From contig JANQEJ010000212.1 of the NCBI GenBank assembly GCA_028278425.1, positions 1 through 39,242 of the forward strand: a DNA stretch of 39,242 bases. The letters run 5' to 3'. Every line of letters starts with the position of its first letter. Position 1 is the first letter of the stretch. Under the pieces are notes generated by a model that saw only the letters and a list, made by a program, of their open reading frames with translations, searched no databases and was not told where the DNA came from. The position numbers were made by a program, and so were the translations under genes. The stretch is from Planctomycetota bacterium. GTDB taxonomy: Bacteria; Planctomycetota; UBA1135; GCA-002686595. Below are positions 1 to 9,541 of this stretch, in pieces.

Positions 1-747
1 GTCGATGTTCAGACCGCCGGCGAGGTCGGCCTGCGTCTCGTCGGTCGAGTGCACGTCCTGGAGGCCGTAGTCACCGAGGCCGCAGACGCCGCCGGTGGCG
101 GTCATGCCGCCGTTGACGAAGTACGTGAGCGCCGTGTCGGACGCGGTGGAGCCGTCGGCCGAAAGGACGACGCCGGTGCCGGGCGTGCTGCTGAAGTTGA
201 GCTCGACGAGATAGCCGTTGACGAAGCCCGTGGGCGGGCACGTCGAGCCGACGGGCGAGCACAGCGACGGAGCGACCGTGCAGGGGTTGCCGAAGCCGGA
301 GTTGCCGACGATGACCAGCGTCTCGGTGGTGAAGCCGGCGGTGACGAAGCCGGGCTCGAGGATCCCGGGGTTGATCGTCGAGGCGACGGCCGGACCGAGG
401 GTCCGTGAGTAGAAGTCGGCGGACGACGAGGCCGGCGAGCCGATGGTTCCCCAGAACGTGTCGAAGAGCGACTCATAGAAGCCGTCCACTTCCATCACGG
501 ACGCGCCGAGCGCGGGGCTGACGTGGTTCAGAGTCCCCGCGCCCGTCCAGACCTTGTAGTACCAGTCGCCGGCGGCGTCCGGCGGGTTGGCTCCGGCGGT
601 GAAACCCGAGCTGGGACTCGAGTAGAGGAACACCACGTCCCCGCCGTTGTTGAGGGTGCTGTTGTTCGAGTGGACCTGGGCCGAGGACATACCGGTGGCG
701 ATCACGAGAGTCGCCGCGGCCGAAAGAGGCAGCAAGCTGCAACGCAT
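1..747 (-). CDS. Secreted hypothetical protein, 5' part (runs off the window)
   Basis: The frame is open for 249 codons from ATG at 747 to the window edge with no stop, so the C-terminus is missing. The first 24 residues look like a Sec signal peptide: a short N-region with Arg2, a hydrophobic core of Leu, Ala and Val, and a likely cleavage after SSAQ. The mature part is rich in Gly, Ser, Thr and Asn, contains several Cys in its second half (for example NPC, SLC, STC, GVC), and has almost no Lys, as expected for an exported beta-rich protein. An AGGAG ribosome site (754-758) lies 6 bases upstream of the ATG and supports this start. No family is recognised. It could be a surface or extracellular protein of the kind common in Planctomycetota. 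It is transcribed towards the window edge and is the last minus-strand gene before a 163-base gap. Confidence 0.75.
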   Translation of the reverse strand, partial: MRCSLLPLSAAATLVIATGMSSAQVHSNNSTLNNGGDVVFLYSSPSSGFTAGANPPDAAGDWYYKVWTGAGTLNHVSPALGASVMEVDGFYESLFDTFWGTIGSPASSSADFYSRTLGPAVASTINPGILEPGFVTAGFTTETLVIVGNSGFGNPCTVAPSLCSPVGSTCPPTGFVNGYLVELNFSSTPGTGVVLSADGSTASDTALTYFVNGGMTATGGVCGLGDYGLQDVHSTDETQADLAGGLNID

Positions 748-805
748 GAGAGTCTCCTGAGCTCGTTCGTCCGCGAAGGGACGACGGAAAGTGGCCGGAC
801 CCCTA

Positions 806-834
806 ACCGTACCGCAAGCCGCAAACCCTCACAA
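806..834 (-). promoter_or_regulatory. Candidate promoter of the secreted-protein gene
   Basis: On the minus strand TTGTGA (834-829) and TACGGT (811-806) are separated by exactly 17 bases, about 60 bases upstream of the ATG at 747. Both hexamers match the sigma70 consensus only partly, so this is a weak prediction. The rest of the 748-910 gap shows no terminator or RNA gene that I can see. Confidence 0.3.
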
Positions 835-910
835 GACGTCCAGGACGCTTCGATCGACTGGCGAAAACCCGTAACCGGAGCTCGCTACCGCTCTCCCGCT
901 GCGGCGTGTC

Positions 911-3565
911 TTATCTTCCCTCCAACCGGCTCGTCCAGTTGAGCACGGCGACCGCCGGCGTCGCGTCCTGCTTCCGCCGCGTGATGATGAGAAAGCGTTT
1001 CTCGTCGTCGGGGCCGATCGCGAACGTGCGGCACACCATCCGCGGGCCGAGGTCCATCACGTCGGTCTTGAAGAGCGGCGTGGGCTTGCCCCACTGGAAC
1101 GTCCTCGCGTCGCCCGTCAGGTTCTCAGCCGCCATCAGATACCGATCCGGAGCGAGAAAGAAGAGTTCCGACCCGTCCGGGTGCCAGTTGGGCTGGTGGC
1201 CGCCGTCCCGGGAAACCTGCCAGGGCTGGCCCCCGAGGGGGAAGGATTCGACGTAGACCTCGGTGCGTCCGGTGTGGTTCGACGTGTAAGCGATCCAGCG
1301 GCCGTCGGGAGAGACCGCGCCGAACATCGTGTTGACCGCCCTGGTCCGGAAGGGGTCGTTGTCGCCGTTCGAGAGGTTCAGAACGTGCAGCGCATAGTCG
1401 CCTGGCGAGGGCTTCTGGTAGACGACCGTGTCTTCGTCCACCCAGTCCGTGACCGACGGATACTCCTCCGTGAGGCGCGCCTCGAGCGAACCGGAAACGA
1501 GATCCATCTCGAACAGCCCGAATTTCTCGTCGAGGTACATCGTCATCATCGCGCGCATGCCATCCGGCGAGAACAGCGCGGTACCCGCCGCGTCGCCCGA
1601 GAACGTGAGCTGCGTGCGGAGCCCGGTGCGCAGGTCGTACGTCGAGACGCAGCGATCGACGCCCGTGCTAGGGATGCTGGCGAGGATCTGGTCGCCGCTG
1701 CGCGACAGGGCGACCGCGACGTAGCTGTTCGCGCCCCAGGGAACGTCGCCGGCGTGGTTCCCGGCCCGATCGAACCAGGCCAGGTCGCTCTTCTCCTGGC
1801 CGCCGGTGCGGTAGAGCAGGATCCCGTTTCTTGAGACGCTGAAGCTCGTGAGCGCCGTCTGCGTCGGGTCGAACCACAGGCTGTCGGCCACGAGCTCCGG
1901 CTCGCCGGAGAGCTCGAGCGTCTCGGTGTCGAATCGGTGCGCCACGAGGCGGTCGTCGCGCCGGTACAGGAGGTAGCCCGGATCCGCGTATACGGCCGAA
2001 GACAAGGCGTCCGCCAGTCTCCGGGACTCCCCCGACTCGATCGACGCGAGCCAGAGTCCGGCGCGATCCGCCTCCACCGCGTTGCGGGAGTAGTAGAGCA
2101 CGTGCTCGCCGTCGGGCAGGAACGACGGGAAGCGCTGTTGGTTCTCGCCCCGGTCGCGGTCCAGGGTCGTCGTCTCCCGCGGGACGCCCCCGCCTGCGGA
2201 AACGCGGAGGAGCCCGCCCGCCCCGCCGCCGAAAACGATCGTTCCGTCCTCGTTCCACGTGCCGCCCCGTTCGATCTTCGCCGGGCAGATGTCCTCGACG
2301 GTCTCGGTGCGCACTTCGATCTTCTTCAGGAACTTGTCCGCGAAGAACCCGACGTAACGGGAGTCCGGCGACCAGAACGGGTCCTCGGCGTTCTCGGTAT
2401 CCTCGAGGCGGCGCACGTCCGACGTGCCGAGCTCGTGCAGCCACAGGTGAGCGGTCCCGGAGTCGGACTCGGCGGAGTAGACCGCGCGCCGGCCGTTCGG
2501 CGCGATCGCGACCCGGTTCAGCCGCGCGCCCGGCGGCGCGGGGATCGCGAACGCGTAGGGGTCGCCGACGGCCGTCGCCTCCTCCGCTCCCGGCTCCCAC
2601 ATGAGGAGGAACACGACGAGCGCCGCCGCGAGCCCGGTGATCGCGGACCAGCGCAGGACCTGGGCCCTCGAAGCCAGGTTCGCCAGGGTGTCCGGGGTTT
2701 CGGCGACATCGAGCTCCTCGAGCTCCAGCAGCGCGTCGCCGAGGTCGCGCAGCCGGTGCGCCGGGTCCTTGCGGAGACAGCGCTTCAGGAGCCGGACGAC
2801 GTAGAGCGGCGTCGAGTTGGGCAGCCGCGTCCAGTCGGGCTCGCGGGTTACGACGGCGGCGAGGAGCTCCGTGAACGAGTCGCCTTCGAACGCCCGCCGG
2901 CCGACGAGCATCTCGTAGAGGATGCAGCCGAAGGCCCAGATGTCGGCGCGCTTGTCCACCAACTTTCCTCGCGCCTGCTCCGGGCTCATGTAGGCGGCCG
3001 TGCCGATGATCATCCCGGCCGCGGTCGTGTCGGCCGTCATCGTCGCCGCATAGCTCGAGTCGACGGCGCCGAGGTTCGAACCCACCGTGACGCCCTTGGC
3101 GAGACCGAAGTCGAGCACCTTGGCGGTGTCGTCCGGCGTGATGCGGATGTTGGCCGGCTTGAGATCGCGGTGGATCACGCCGTGGTCGTGGGCCTGCTCG
3201 AGGCCGCGCGCGATCTGCACGGCGATGATCAGGGCCTCGTCGATCGGGAGCGCTCCTCGGGACAGCCGCTGGGAGAGGTCCTCGCCCTCGACGAGCTCCA
3301 TGGCGAGGAACCGCCGACCGTGGTCGAGGTGCAGGCCGTAGATCGCCGCGACGTTCGTGTGGTTGATCGTCGCGAGCAGCTTGGCCTCGCGCTCGAAGCG
3401 GATCCGGCGCTCGGCGTCCTCCGCGAACACCTCGGGGAGGATCTTGATCGCGACGTCGCGTTCGAGAGCCGTGTCCCGAGCCCGCCAGACGACGCCCATC
3501 GCCCCCTTGCCCAACTGCCCCACCATGCGGTAGTGCAGGAACATCTCGCCTTCCCGGATCTCCAC
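911..3565 (-). CDS. Receptor-like Ser/Thr protein kinase with TolB/WD40-like beta-propeller
   Basis: Predicted membrane kinase of 884 residues. The N-terminal Hanks-type kinase domain (about 10-285) has the glycine loop GKGAMG (19-24), the ATP-binding Lys41 in VAIKI, the catalytic loop HRDLKPAN with Asp134, DFG with Asp152, and an activation-segment end GTAAYMSPEQ, so it should be active. One transmembrane helix (about 304-323) follows. The C-terminal 550 residues contain repeated SPDG/RY-type blades (for example SPDSRYVGF, SPDGRWIAY) typical of TolB-like propellers, placed outside the cytoplasm. Family knowledge suggests sensing of an extracytoplasmic ligand and phosphorylation of cytoplasmic targets; no target is evident here. 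The start is uncertain: GTG at 3565 is the longest, but ATG at 3544, preceded by GGGAAGG, gives a protein starting MFLHYR and is equally plausible. Confidence 0.9.
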   Translation of the reverse strand: MEIREGEMFLHYRMVGQLGKGAMGVVWRARDTALERDVAIKILPEVFAEDAERRIRFEREAKLLATINHTNVAAIYGLHLDHGRRFLAMELVEGEDLSQRLSRGALPIDEALIIAVQIARGLEQAHDHGVIHRDLKPANIRITPDDTAKVLDFGLAKGVTVGSNLGAVDSSYAATMTADTTAAGMIIGTAAYMSPEQARGKLVDKRADIWAFGCILYEMLVGRRAFEGDSFTELLAAVVTREPDWTRLPNSTPLYVVRLLKRCLRKDPAHRLRDLGDALLELEELDVAETPDTLANLASRAQVLRWSAITGLAAALVVFLLMWEPGAEEATAVGDPYAFAIPAPPGARLNRVAIAPNGRRAVYSAESDSGTAHLWLHELGTSDVRRLEDTENAEDPFWSPDSRYVGFFADKFLKKIEVRTETVEDICPAKIERGGTWNEDGTIVFGGGAGGLLRVSAGGGVPRETTTLDRDRGENQQRFPSFLPDGEHVLYYSRNAVEADRAGLWLASIESGESRRLADALSSAVYADPGYLLYRRDDRLVAHRFDTETLELSGEPELVADSLWFDPTQTALTSFSVSRNGILLYRTGGQEKSDLAWFDRAGNHAGDVPWGANSYVAVALSRSGDQILASIPSTGVDRCVSTYDLRTGLRTQLTFSGDAAGTALFSPDGMRAMMTMYLDEKFGLFEMDLVSGSLEARLTEEYPSVTDWVDEDTVVYQKPSPGDYALHVLNLSNGDNDPFRTRAVNTMFGAVSPDGRWIAYTSNHTGRTEVYVESFPLGGQPWQVSRDGGHQPNWHPDGSELFFLAPDRYLMAAENLTGDARTFQWGKPTPLFKTDVMDLGPRMVCRTFAIGPDDEKRFLIITRRKQDATPAVAVLNWTSRLEGR

Positions 3566-3599
3566 CTCTCCCTATCCCCGGAGGGTCTCCATCCGAGCG

Positions 3600-3605
3600 A
3601 TTCTA
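3600..3605 (-). promoter_or_regulatory. Candidate -10 box of the kinase gene
   Basis: TAGAAT on the minus strand (3605-3600) matches the sigma70 -10 consensus in five of six positions and lies about 35 bases upstream of the GTG at 3565. No good -35 element is visible at 16-18 bases; the sequence there overlaps the end of the upstream oppF. The call rests on the -10 alone. Confidence 0.3.
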
Positions 3606-3622
3606 GCCGGAAGGGCCGCCGC

Positions 3623-4627
3623 TCACGAACGGGGCCCGTCGTCGGCTTCGAGGTGACAGGCGCGCAGTCTGCGCGCGCCGAGCTCTTCGAGCGCCGGGAT
3701 CTCGACGGCGCAACGGTCGCCGGGAACGTTCCCGCGCTCGGGACAGCGCGGGTGGAACGAGCAGCCGGTCGGAGGATCGGACGGATTCGGAACGTCGCCC
3801 TCGAGCACGATGCGCTCGCGGGTTTCCTCGACGCGCGGGTCGGGCACCGGCACGGCGGAGAGCAGCGCCCGGGTGTACGGGTGCTTGGGATCGCGGTAGA
3901 GGTCGTCGCGCGGAGCGGTCTCCACGACGCGGCCGAGGTACATCACCGCGACGCGGTGGCAAAGCTGGCGCACGACGGCGAGGTCGTGCGCGATGAAGAG
4001 ATAGGCGAGGCCGAAGCGCTCCTGGAGCTCCTTGAGGAGGTTCACGATCTGCGCCTGGATCGAGACGTCGAGCGCGCTGACCGGCTCGTCGCAGAGGATC
4101 AGGTCCGGCTCTAGTGCGAGGGCGCGCGCGATGCCGATGCGCTGCCGCTGGCCTCCCGAGAATTCGTGCGGGTAGCGGTTGACGTGGCGCGGGTTCAGGC
4201 CGACGGCGTCGAGCAGCGCCAGGGCGCGGAGCTTCCGTTCGCGTGATCGGCCGATGCCGTGGATGATCAGCGGCTCGGTCAGGATCGAGCCGACCGTCTG
4301 GCGCGGGTCCAGCGACGCGTAGGGGTCCTGGAAGATCATCTGCATGCGCTGGCGGTAGGCCTGCAGCTCCGCCCGCGTCATGTGGGTGAGCTCGGCGCCG
4401 TCCAGGCGCACGGAGCCGGAGGTGGCGCGCTGGAGGCCGATCACCGTGCGCGCGGTGGTCGACTTGCCGCAGCCGGACTCGCCGACGAGCCCGAGGCTCT
4501 CGCCGCGCTCCAGGGTGAAGGAGACGCCGTCGACGGCGCGCAGCCAGCTTGCGGGGCGGCCGAAGAGGCCGCGCTTGCCGACGGGGAAGTGCTTGTGCAG
4601 GTCCTCGACCTCGAGCAGCGCGCTCAC
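3623..4627 (-). CDS. oppF: Set 1 peptide ABC transporter ATPase, OppF/DppF type
   Basis: ATP-binding subunit of 334 residues that powers peptide import with its OppD partner on the cytoplasmic face of the permease pair. Visible features are Walker [10 protein letters not shown] (49-57), a Q-loop in [12 protein letters not shown], the signature [15 protein letters not shown], Walker B LILCDEP followed by [11 protein letters not shown], and the H-loop IAHDLAVV. The C-terminal extension has [12 protein letters not shown] and a later Cys, the Cys motif typical of OppD/OppF proteins. The start is a GTG whose last two bases fall in the TGA of oppD (overlap 4624-4627), giving translational coupling; an upstream in-frame Arg-rich extension is rejected because it lies inside oppD. 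This is the last gene of the set 1 operon. Substrate class (oligo- or dipeptide) cannot be told from the ATPase. Confidence 0.93.
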   Translation of the reverse strand: MSALLEVEDLHKHFPVGKRGLFGRPASWLRAVDGVSFTLERGESLGLVGESGCGKSTTARTVIGLQRATSGSVRLDGAELTHMTRAELQAYRQRMQMIFQDPYASLDPRQTVGSILTEPLIIHGIGRSRERKLRALALLDAVGLNPRHVNRYPHEFSGGQRQRIGIARALALEPDLILCDEPVSALDVSIQAQIVNLLKELQERFGLAYLFIAHDLAVVRQLCHRVAVMYLGRVVETAPRDDLYRDPKHPYTRALLSAVPVPDPRVEETRERIVLEGDVPNPSDPPTGCSFHPRCPERGNVPGDRCAVEIPALEELGARRLRACHLEADDGPRS

Positions 4628-5610
4628 GGCTTCACCTCGAAGCAGGCGGCGCGGCGATCGCCGGCGGCGGGATCCGCGCCGGGGACGGGCTCGAGCGGTG
4701 GAACGGCGGAGCGACAACCGTCGACGACCAGCTCGCACCGCGGCGCGAAGGCGCAGCCCGAGGGAAGCGCCGCGAGATCGGGCGGCTGGCCGTCGATCGA
4801 GTGCAGCTCCGCGTCCGGATCGCCGGTGAGCGTCGGGACGCTCTCGAGCAGGCCGCGCGTGTAGGGATGCTGCGGCGCGGCGAAGAGCGCGTGCGTCGTC
4901 CCGGTCTCGACGAGGCGTCCGGCGTACATGACGTGCACCCGGTCGGCCATTCCGGCCACGACGCCGAGGTCGTGCGTGATCAGGACGATCGCCGTGCCGC
5001 GCTTTCGCTGCAGCTCGCCCATGAGCTCGAGGATCTGCGCCTGGATCGTGACGTCGAGCGCGGTCGTCGGCTCGTCGGCGAAGAGCACCACCGGCTCGCA
5101 GAGCAGCGCCATCGCGATCATCGCGCGCTGCCGCATGCCGCCGGAGAGCTCGTGCGGGTACGCGTCGAGCCGCGCCTCGGGATGGGGAATGCCGACGTCG
5201 CCGAGCGCGGCGGCGGCGCGCTTGCGGGCCTCGCGGTGGGAGACGCCCTCGTGAATCTCGAGGACCTCGGTGAGCTGCCGCGCGACGGTGAGCAGCGGGT
5301 TCAGCGAGGTCATCGGGTCCTGGAAGATCATGCTGATCTCGTTGCCCCGGACGTGGCGGAGCTCGGCGGCGGAGAGCTTCAGGAGGTCGCGGCCGTCGAA
5401 GTCGACCGCGCCGGACTCGACGACGCCCGGCGGCGACGGAATCAGCCCGAGGATCGCGAGGCAGGTCACCGACTTGCCCGAGCCCGACTCGCCGACGATG
5501 CCGAGCGTCTCGCCGCGCTCGAGCCGGAACGAGACGCGCTCGACGGCACGGACGGTCCCCTGGTGCGTCTCGAAGCGCACGGAGAGGTCGCGGACGTCGA
5601 GGAGCGCCAT
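4624..5610 (-). CDS. oppD: Set 1 peptide ABC transporter ATPase, OppD/DppD type
   Basis: ATPase subunit of 328 residues, partner of OppF. Walker A GESGSGKS is at 40-47, followed by the OppD-typical [11 protein letters not shown]. The Q-loop is in [13 protein letters not shown], the signature is [15 protein letters not shown] (the GGM form marks OppD rather than OppF), Walker B is VVLFADEP with [11 protein letters not shown], and the H-loop is LITHDLGVV. The C-terminal SGCAFAPRC Cys motif is present. The ATG at 5610 shares one base with the stop of oppC, and the end overlaps oppF by 4 bases, so the three genes are tightly coupled. The two upstream permease genes and the binding protein complete a five-subunit importer. 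Confidence 0.93.
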   Translation of the reverse strand: MALLDVRDLSVRFETHQGTVRAVERVSFRLERGETLGIVGESGSGKSVTCLAILGLIPSPPGVVESGAVDFDGRDLLKLSAAELRHVRGNEISMIFQDPMTSLNPLLTVARQLTEVLEIHEGVSHREARKRAAAALGDVGIPHPEARLDAYPHELSGGMRQRAMIAMALLCEPVVLFADEPTTALDVTIQAQILELMGELQRKRGTAIVLITHDLGVVAGMADRVHVMYAGRLVETGTTHALFAAPQHPYTRGLLESVPTLTGDPDAELHSIDGQPPDLAALPSGCAFAPRCELVVDGCRSAVPPLEPVPGADPAAGDRRAACFEVKP

Positions 5611-6713
5611 CAGTGCTTCCCCCGGAGCTTCGGGTCCAGGGCGTCGCGCAGACCGTCGCCGAGGAAGTTGAGCGCGAGCAGCGTCGATCCCATCGCGCCC
5701 GCGGGGAAGACGACGAGCCACCAGAAGGTCCTGATCGGGTTGATCGCGTCGGTGCCGTCGACGGCGAGGAGCCCCCAGGAGACCTTCGGTGGCTCGATGC
5801 CTAGGCCGAGGAACGAGAGGAACGCCTCGAAGAGCATGATCGCGGGGATCGTGAGCGTCAGGTAGACGATCACGACCGAGAGCACGTTGGGCACGACGTG
5901 CACGAAGAGGATGCGCGCCGTCGACGCGCCGACGGCGCGCGCCGCCTCGATGAACTCGGAGTTCTTCAGCGAGAGCACCTGGCCGCGCACGACGCGGGCC
6001 ATCGTCAGCCAGTAGATGGCTCCGATGACGATGAAGAACACCCACCCCTTGTCGACCAGAGACTCGGTCTCGAGGTCCTGCCGCGGTTCCGAGAGGAAGG
6101 TGAGGATGAAGATGACGACGAAGATGAACGGGATCGAATACAGGACGTCGACGATCCGCATCATCAGGTTGTCGACCCGGCCGCCGATCAGGCCCGAGAA
6201 GGCGCCGTAGGTGACGCCGATGACGAGCGAGCAGAGGGTCGCCGCGAAAGCCACCCAGATCGACGTGCGGCTGCCCCACACGATGCGGGAGAGGAGATCG
6301 CGGCCCTTGGAGTCGGTGCCGAACCAGCGACCGGTCTGCCAGTCGCCGAAGACCGCCTTCCTGACGTCGACCAAGCGCTTGTCGTGCCAGTAGAGATCCC
6401 AGTACGCCAGCTTGTAGTCGTCGTCGGTCTCGAAGGTGTAGTCGAAGCCCCGGTTGCCGAGCTCGGTCCACACCGGCGGCTGCGGCTCGGCCTTCAGGTC
6501 GAGCGCGATGGGGGAGGGCAGCGGCAGGAGCGGCGCGAAGAGCGACAGCGCCACGAACACCGCGAGGAAGATCATGCTCCAGAACGCGGTGCGATCGCGC
6601 TTCAAGCGCCGCCAGGCGTCCTGCCAGAGGCTCTCGCCCCTGTATTCCGCCGCCTCCGCGAGGAGCCGCTCCTCGTCCCGCACGTGCAGGTTCCAGCGCC
6701 CGGAGGGATCCAC
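5610..6713 (-). CDS. oppC: Set 1 peptide ABC permease, OppC/DppC type
   Basis: Inner-membrane permease of 367 residues. A cytoplasmic N-terminal segment of about 45 residues is followed by the first helix (about 44-65, [16 protein letters not shown]), then an extracytoplasmic stretch of about 75 residues, then the [14 protein letters not shown] motif that opens the OppC transport domain and five more helices. The EAA loop that contacts the ATPases reads [23 protein letters not shown] in outline (EAARAVG and HVVPN are the key parts). The C-terminus ends in [11 protein letters not shown], a standard OppC ending. The start is a GTG that directly follows the TAG of oppB. Length is within the upper range for OppC, the extra residues lying in the first extracytoplasmic loop. 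Confidence 0.93.
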   Translation of the reverse strand: MDPSGRWNLHVRDEERLLAEAAEYRGESLWQDAWRRLKRDRTAFWSMIFLAVFVALSLFAPLLPLPSPIALDLKAEPQPPVWTELGNRGFDYTFETDDDYKLAYWDLYWHDKRLVDVRKAVFGDWQTGRWFGTDSKGRDLLSRIVWGSRTSIWVAFAATLCSLVIGVTYGAFSGLIGGRVDNLMMRIVDVLYSIPFIFVVIFILTFLSEPRQDLETESLVDKGWVFFIVIGAIYWLTMARVVRGQVLSLKNSEFIEAARAVGASTARILFVHVVPNVLSVVIVYLTLTIPAIMLFEAFLSFLGLGIEPPKVSWGLLAVDGTDAINPIRTFWWLVVFPAGAMGSTLLALNFLGDGLRDALDPKLRGKH

Positions 6714-7691
6714 CTAGCTCTCCTCCAGCTTGATCCGCGGGTCGAGGAACGTGTAGGCGAGGTCGACCAGCGTGTTCATGCCGTAGACCAGCACCGTGAA
6801 GAGGATCGTGACGCCCATGGCGAGCGTGTAGTCGCGGTTCAGCGCGGCGTTCACGAAGTGCGAGCCGGTGCCGGGGATGCGGAAGATCTTCTCGATGACG
6901 AGGCTCCCGGTCAGGATCCACGCGGTCATCGGGCCGAGGTACGACACGACCGGCAGGAGGCCGCCCTTCAGCGCGTGCCGCATCAGGACGAGCCGGTTCG
7001 GCAGCCCCTTCGCGACCGCCGTGCGGATGTAGTCCTGCGAGAGCACCTCGAGCATCCCCGTGCGCGTCAGCCGCGCGATGTACGCCGCGCGCGGCGCGCC
7101 GAGGGCGAAGCCCGGCAGCAGCATGTGCTTGAGCGTCCCCCAGCCCGCCACGGGGAAGAGCGGGATCAGGAAGACGAACAGGATGATGAGAAACGCCGCG
7201 ATGACGAAGTTGGGCAGCGCGATGCCCGCCGTCGCCGCGAGTCGCATCGTGAGGTCGAGCCCCGTTCGCGGCCGGAGCGCGGACACCAACCCCGCGCTGA
7301 TCCCGAGCGCGAGGGCCCACATCAGCGCCACGAGCCCCAACATCACCGAGATCGGCAGCGACTGCGCGATCACGTCGTTGACCGTGAAGTCGCGCATTTT
7401 GTACGAGGGCCCGAGGTCGCCGGTCAGCACGCCGCCGAAGGGCTTCGAGCGGTCGCCGAAGAGCCCCCGCTCGTCCAGGTTCAGCGGGCCGAGGTAGTGC
7501 AGGTACTGCTTCCAGGTCGGCCAGTCGAGGTGGTACTTGGCGTTGATGTTCGCCTCGATCTCCGGCGTCAGGTTGCGCTCGCCGCTGAACGGTCCGCCGG
7601 GGACCTTGCGCATCAGAAAGAAGGAGACCGTGATCACGACCCAGCTCGTGATGACGAACCAGCCGAGCCGTCGCAGGAGGAACCCGAGCAC
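6714..7691 (-). CDS. oppB: Set 1 peptide ABC permease, OppB/DppB type
   Basis: Permease of 325 residues that pairs with OppC to form the channel. The N-terminal FLLRRLGWFVITSWVV helix is the standard OppB opening, followed by a loop with RKVPGGPF and the GDLGPSYK motif. The transport domain has five further helices. The EAA loop contains DYIRTAVAKGL and HALKGGLLPVV, and the end has DLAYTFLDPRIKL. Start is GTG at 7691, immediately after the TAG of the binding-protein gene, with AGGAAC upstream as a weak ribosome site. Its neighbours and zero-gap spacing place it in the set 1 operon. The family identification is secure; the transported peptide size is not known. Confidence 0.93.
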   Translation of the reverse strand: MLGFLLRRLGWFVITSWVVITVSFFLMRKVPGGPFSGERNLTPEIEANINAKYHLDWPTWKQYLHYLGPLNLDERGLFGDRSKPFGGVLTGDLGPSYKMRDFTVNDVIAQSLPISVMLGLVALMWALALGISAGLVSALRPRTGLDLTMRLAATAGIALPNFVIAAFLIILFVFLIPLFPVAGWGTLKHMLLPGFALGAPRAAYIARLTRTGMLEVLSQDYIRTAVAKGLPNRLVLMRHALKGGLLPVVSYLGPMTAWILTGSLVIEKIFRIPGTGSHFVNAALNRDYTLAMGVTILFTVLVYGMNTLVDLAYTFLDPRIKLEES

Positions 7692-9473
7692 CTAGTTCCT
7701 ACCGATCTGCCGAGCCCTGCCCACCGGCGCGTACTTGCCGCCGCTCGGTCCGCCCGGCGGGACTTCTTGGAGATCCGGCGGCAGATCCGCGAGCTTCTCC
7801 GCGAGCTCCTCGTCGTCCATCCAGTACCAGAACTTCGGGAAGTGCTCGTTCAGCATGTTCCCGTGCAGCCCGCCGAAGCGAGGCTTGATCAGGTTCTGCG
7901 TGACGTAGGAGTAGATCGGAAGCACGGGGTACTCCTCGAGCAGGATCGCCTCGGCGTCCAGCATGAGCTGCTCAAGCTTGGCCGGGTCTTGCTCGAGCCC
8001 GATCTCCGCGATCAGCCGGTCGTACTCCGCGTTCCCCCAGCCGGTCTTGTTGTTCGCGCCGCCGGTGACGAAGAGCGAGAGGAAGTTGAGCGGGCCGGGA
8101 TCGACCCAATCGCCGATCCACGCCGCGCGGCAGACCTCGTACTCGAGGTTCGTCTGCGAGTCGAGGTAGACCTTCCACTCCTGGTTCTTGAGGCGCATGT
8201 CGACGCCGAGCTCGCGCTGCCAGGCGTCCGCGATCACCTCCGCGACGTCGCGGTGGGTCTCCGAGGTGTTGTAGAGGACCTCGATCACCGGGAACGGCTT
8301 GCCGCCGGGGCCGTAGCCGGCCTCGGCGAAGAGCCGGCGCGCCTCCTCGGCCGCGGCCTCGCCCTCGAGCGGCGGGTTCTCGGGATCGAGCTCCTTCCAC
8401 GGCACGACGCTCCAGGTCGGCGCCTGGCCGGCCTTGGTGACGTTCTCGACGATCGCGCGGCGCGGGATGACGAGCGAGAGGGCCTTGCGGATGCGCTTGT
8501 CGTCGAGCGGGGGCTTGGTGACGTTGACGCGGTAGAAGTAGCTCCCGAGGTAGGGCTTCGGGATGAAGTCCTGGCGCTTCAGGAGCTCGGGCACGAGGTT
8601 CGGCGGGATCGAGCCGTCGAGCCAGTCCACCTCGCCGGTGAGGTACATGTTCACCGACGTGCCCCAGTGCTCGATCGGGAGCGCGTCGATCGTGTCGAGG
8701 GCGACGTTCTTGGCGTCCCAGTACATCGGGTTCTTCCGCAGCCGGATGCGGTCGTTGATCCGCCGCTCCTCGACGACGTAGGGGCCGTTGCACACGAGCC
8801 GCTCCGGCTTCAGCCACTCGACGTTCCACGTGTCCGGGAACTCGCGCTGCGCCGCCTCGAGGCTCGCGCGGTGGACCGGGAAGAGCGGGTAGAAGGCCAT
8901 GAGCTCGAGGAAGTAGGGGACCGGGTCCTCGAGCTCGATGCGCAGCGTGTCCGCGTCGAGCGCCTTGATGCCGACCTCGGACCAGTCGACCTCGCGCTCG
9001 GTGCCGTCGGCGTCCTTGCCGGTGCAGAAGGCCTGGGCGTTCACGACCTTCCACAGAAGATAGGAGTACTCCGCCGCGGTCTCCGGCAGGAGGAAGCGGC
9101 GGAAGCTGAACTCGAAGTCGTGCGCGGTCACCGGATCGCCGTTCGACCAGCGCGCCTCGTCGCGCATGTCGAAGACGAAGACGCGGCCGTCGGGCGACTT
9201 CGTCCACGACGCGGCCGATCCGGGGAGCGGCCTCACCGTGACCGGGTCCTTGACGCAGAGCCCCTCGTAGATGCCGCGGAGGATGCGGCCCTCCGGCACG
9301 CCGGTCACCGTCGCGGGGTCGAGGGACTGCACCTCGCCGGTGTTGTTGAACACGAAGTCCGCGCGCTCGAGACGCGCCGAGCCCGCCACGCCGACCAGGC
9401 CGGCGAGGAGGCCGGCGAAGAGGAGCAGAGCCACCGCCTGCCGCAGCAGCGGACCTTTCCATGCCCGGTTCAC
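7692..9473 (-). CDS. Set 1 extracellular peptide-binding protein (SBP_bac_5 family)
   Basis: Substrate-binding subunit of 593 residues for the set 1 importer. The N-terminus has Arg/Lys followed by a hydrophobic stretch (about 12-30) and an Ala-Gly-Ser-Ala end, so it is exported; there is no lipobox Cys, so it is either released or held by an uncleaved signal. Family hallmarks are FVFNNTGEVQSLDPATV near the start of the mature protein, RGIYEGL, DGRVFVFDMRDEARWSNGDPVTAHDF, and a C-terminal domain with LNFLSLFVTGGANNKTGW. This opening and the LDP motif are typical of OppA-type proteins. The start GTG at 9473 lacks a Shine-Dalgarno site and lies about 7 bases from a possible -10 box, so the message may be nearly leaderless. 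It is the first gene of the minus-strand operon. Confidence 0.9.
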   Translation of the reverse strand: MNRAWKGPLLRQAVALLLFAGLLAGLVGVAGSARLERADFVFNNTGEVQSLDPATVTGVPEGRILRGIYEGLCVKDPVTVRPLPGSAASWTKSPDGRVFVFDMRDEARWSNGDPVTAHDFEFSFRRFLLPETAAEYSYLLWKVVNAQAFCTGKDADGTEREVDWSEVGIKALDADTLRIELEDPVPYFLELMAFYPLFPVHRASLEAAQREFPDTWNVEWLKPERLVCNGPYVVEERRINDRIRLRKNPMYWDAKNVALDTIDALPIEHWGTSVNMYLTGEVDWLDGSIPPNLVPELLKRQDFIPKPYLGSYFYRVNVTKPPLDDKRIRKALSLVIPRRAIVENVTKAGQAPTWSVVPWKELDPENPPLEGEAAAEEARRLFAEAGYGPGGKPFPVIEVLYNTSETHRDVAEVIADAWQRELGVDMRLKNQEWKVYLDSQTNLEYEVCRAAWIGDWVDPGPLNFLSLFVTGGANNKTGWGNAEYDRLIAEIGLEQDPAKLEQLMLDAEAILLEEYPVLPIYSYVTQNLIKPRFGGLHGNMLNEHFPKFWYWMDDEELAEKLADLPPDLQEVPPGGPSGGKYAPVGRARQIGRN

Positions 9474-9480
9474 GGGCGGG

Positions 9481-9508
9481 ATCGTAGCAGGGCGGCGAAC
9501 CGCCGCAA
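9481..9508 (-). promoter_or_regulatory. Weak candidate promoter for the set 1 operon
   Basis: On the minus strand TTGCGG (9508-9503) and TACGAT (9486-9481) are 16 bases apart. Transcription would begin almost at the GTG at 9473. A small hairpin, GGCGG-CGAA-CCGCC (9491-9504), overlaps it. A better -35 match, TTGACT (9523-9518), has no -10 at the right distance. Tentative. Confidence 0.25.
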
Positions 9509-9517
9509 GTCCAGTCT

Positions 9518-9541
9518 AGTCAAGGGGTTGCCGTCTTGACT
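9518..9541. promoter_or_regulatory. Perfect 7-bp inverted repeat between the divergent Opp operons (candidate operator)
   Basis: AGTCAAG (9518-9524) and CTTGACT (9535-9541) form a perfect inverted repeat with a 10-base spacer. A second, overlapping pair, CCAGTC (9511-9516) and GACTGG (9538-9543), shares the same region. The right half-site coincides with the -35 hexamer of the plus-strand promoter, and the left half-site is the same TTGACT on the minus strand. A dimeric regulator bound here could control both operons. No regulator gene is present in the window. Confidence 0.45.

Noticed and set aside
1937..4114. 725-codon plus-strand open frame opposite the kinase and set 1 oppF
   Set aside because: Antisense to two recognised genes and lacking any motif.
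5898..9539. 1213-codon plus-strand open frame opposite set 1 oppA-oppC
   Set aside because: It is antisense to three genes with clear family motifs, has the Arg/Asp/Glu/Val-rich composition of a high-GC shadow frame, and shows no domain.
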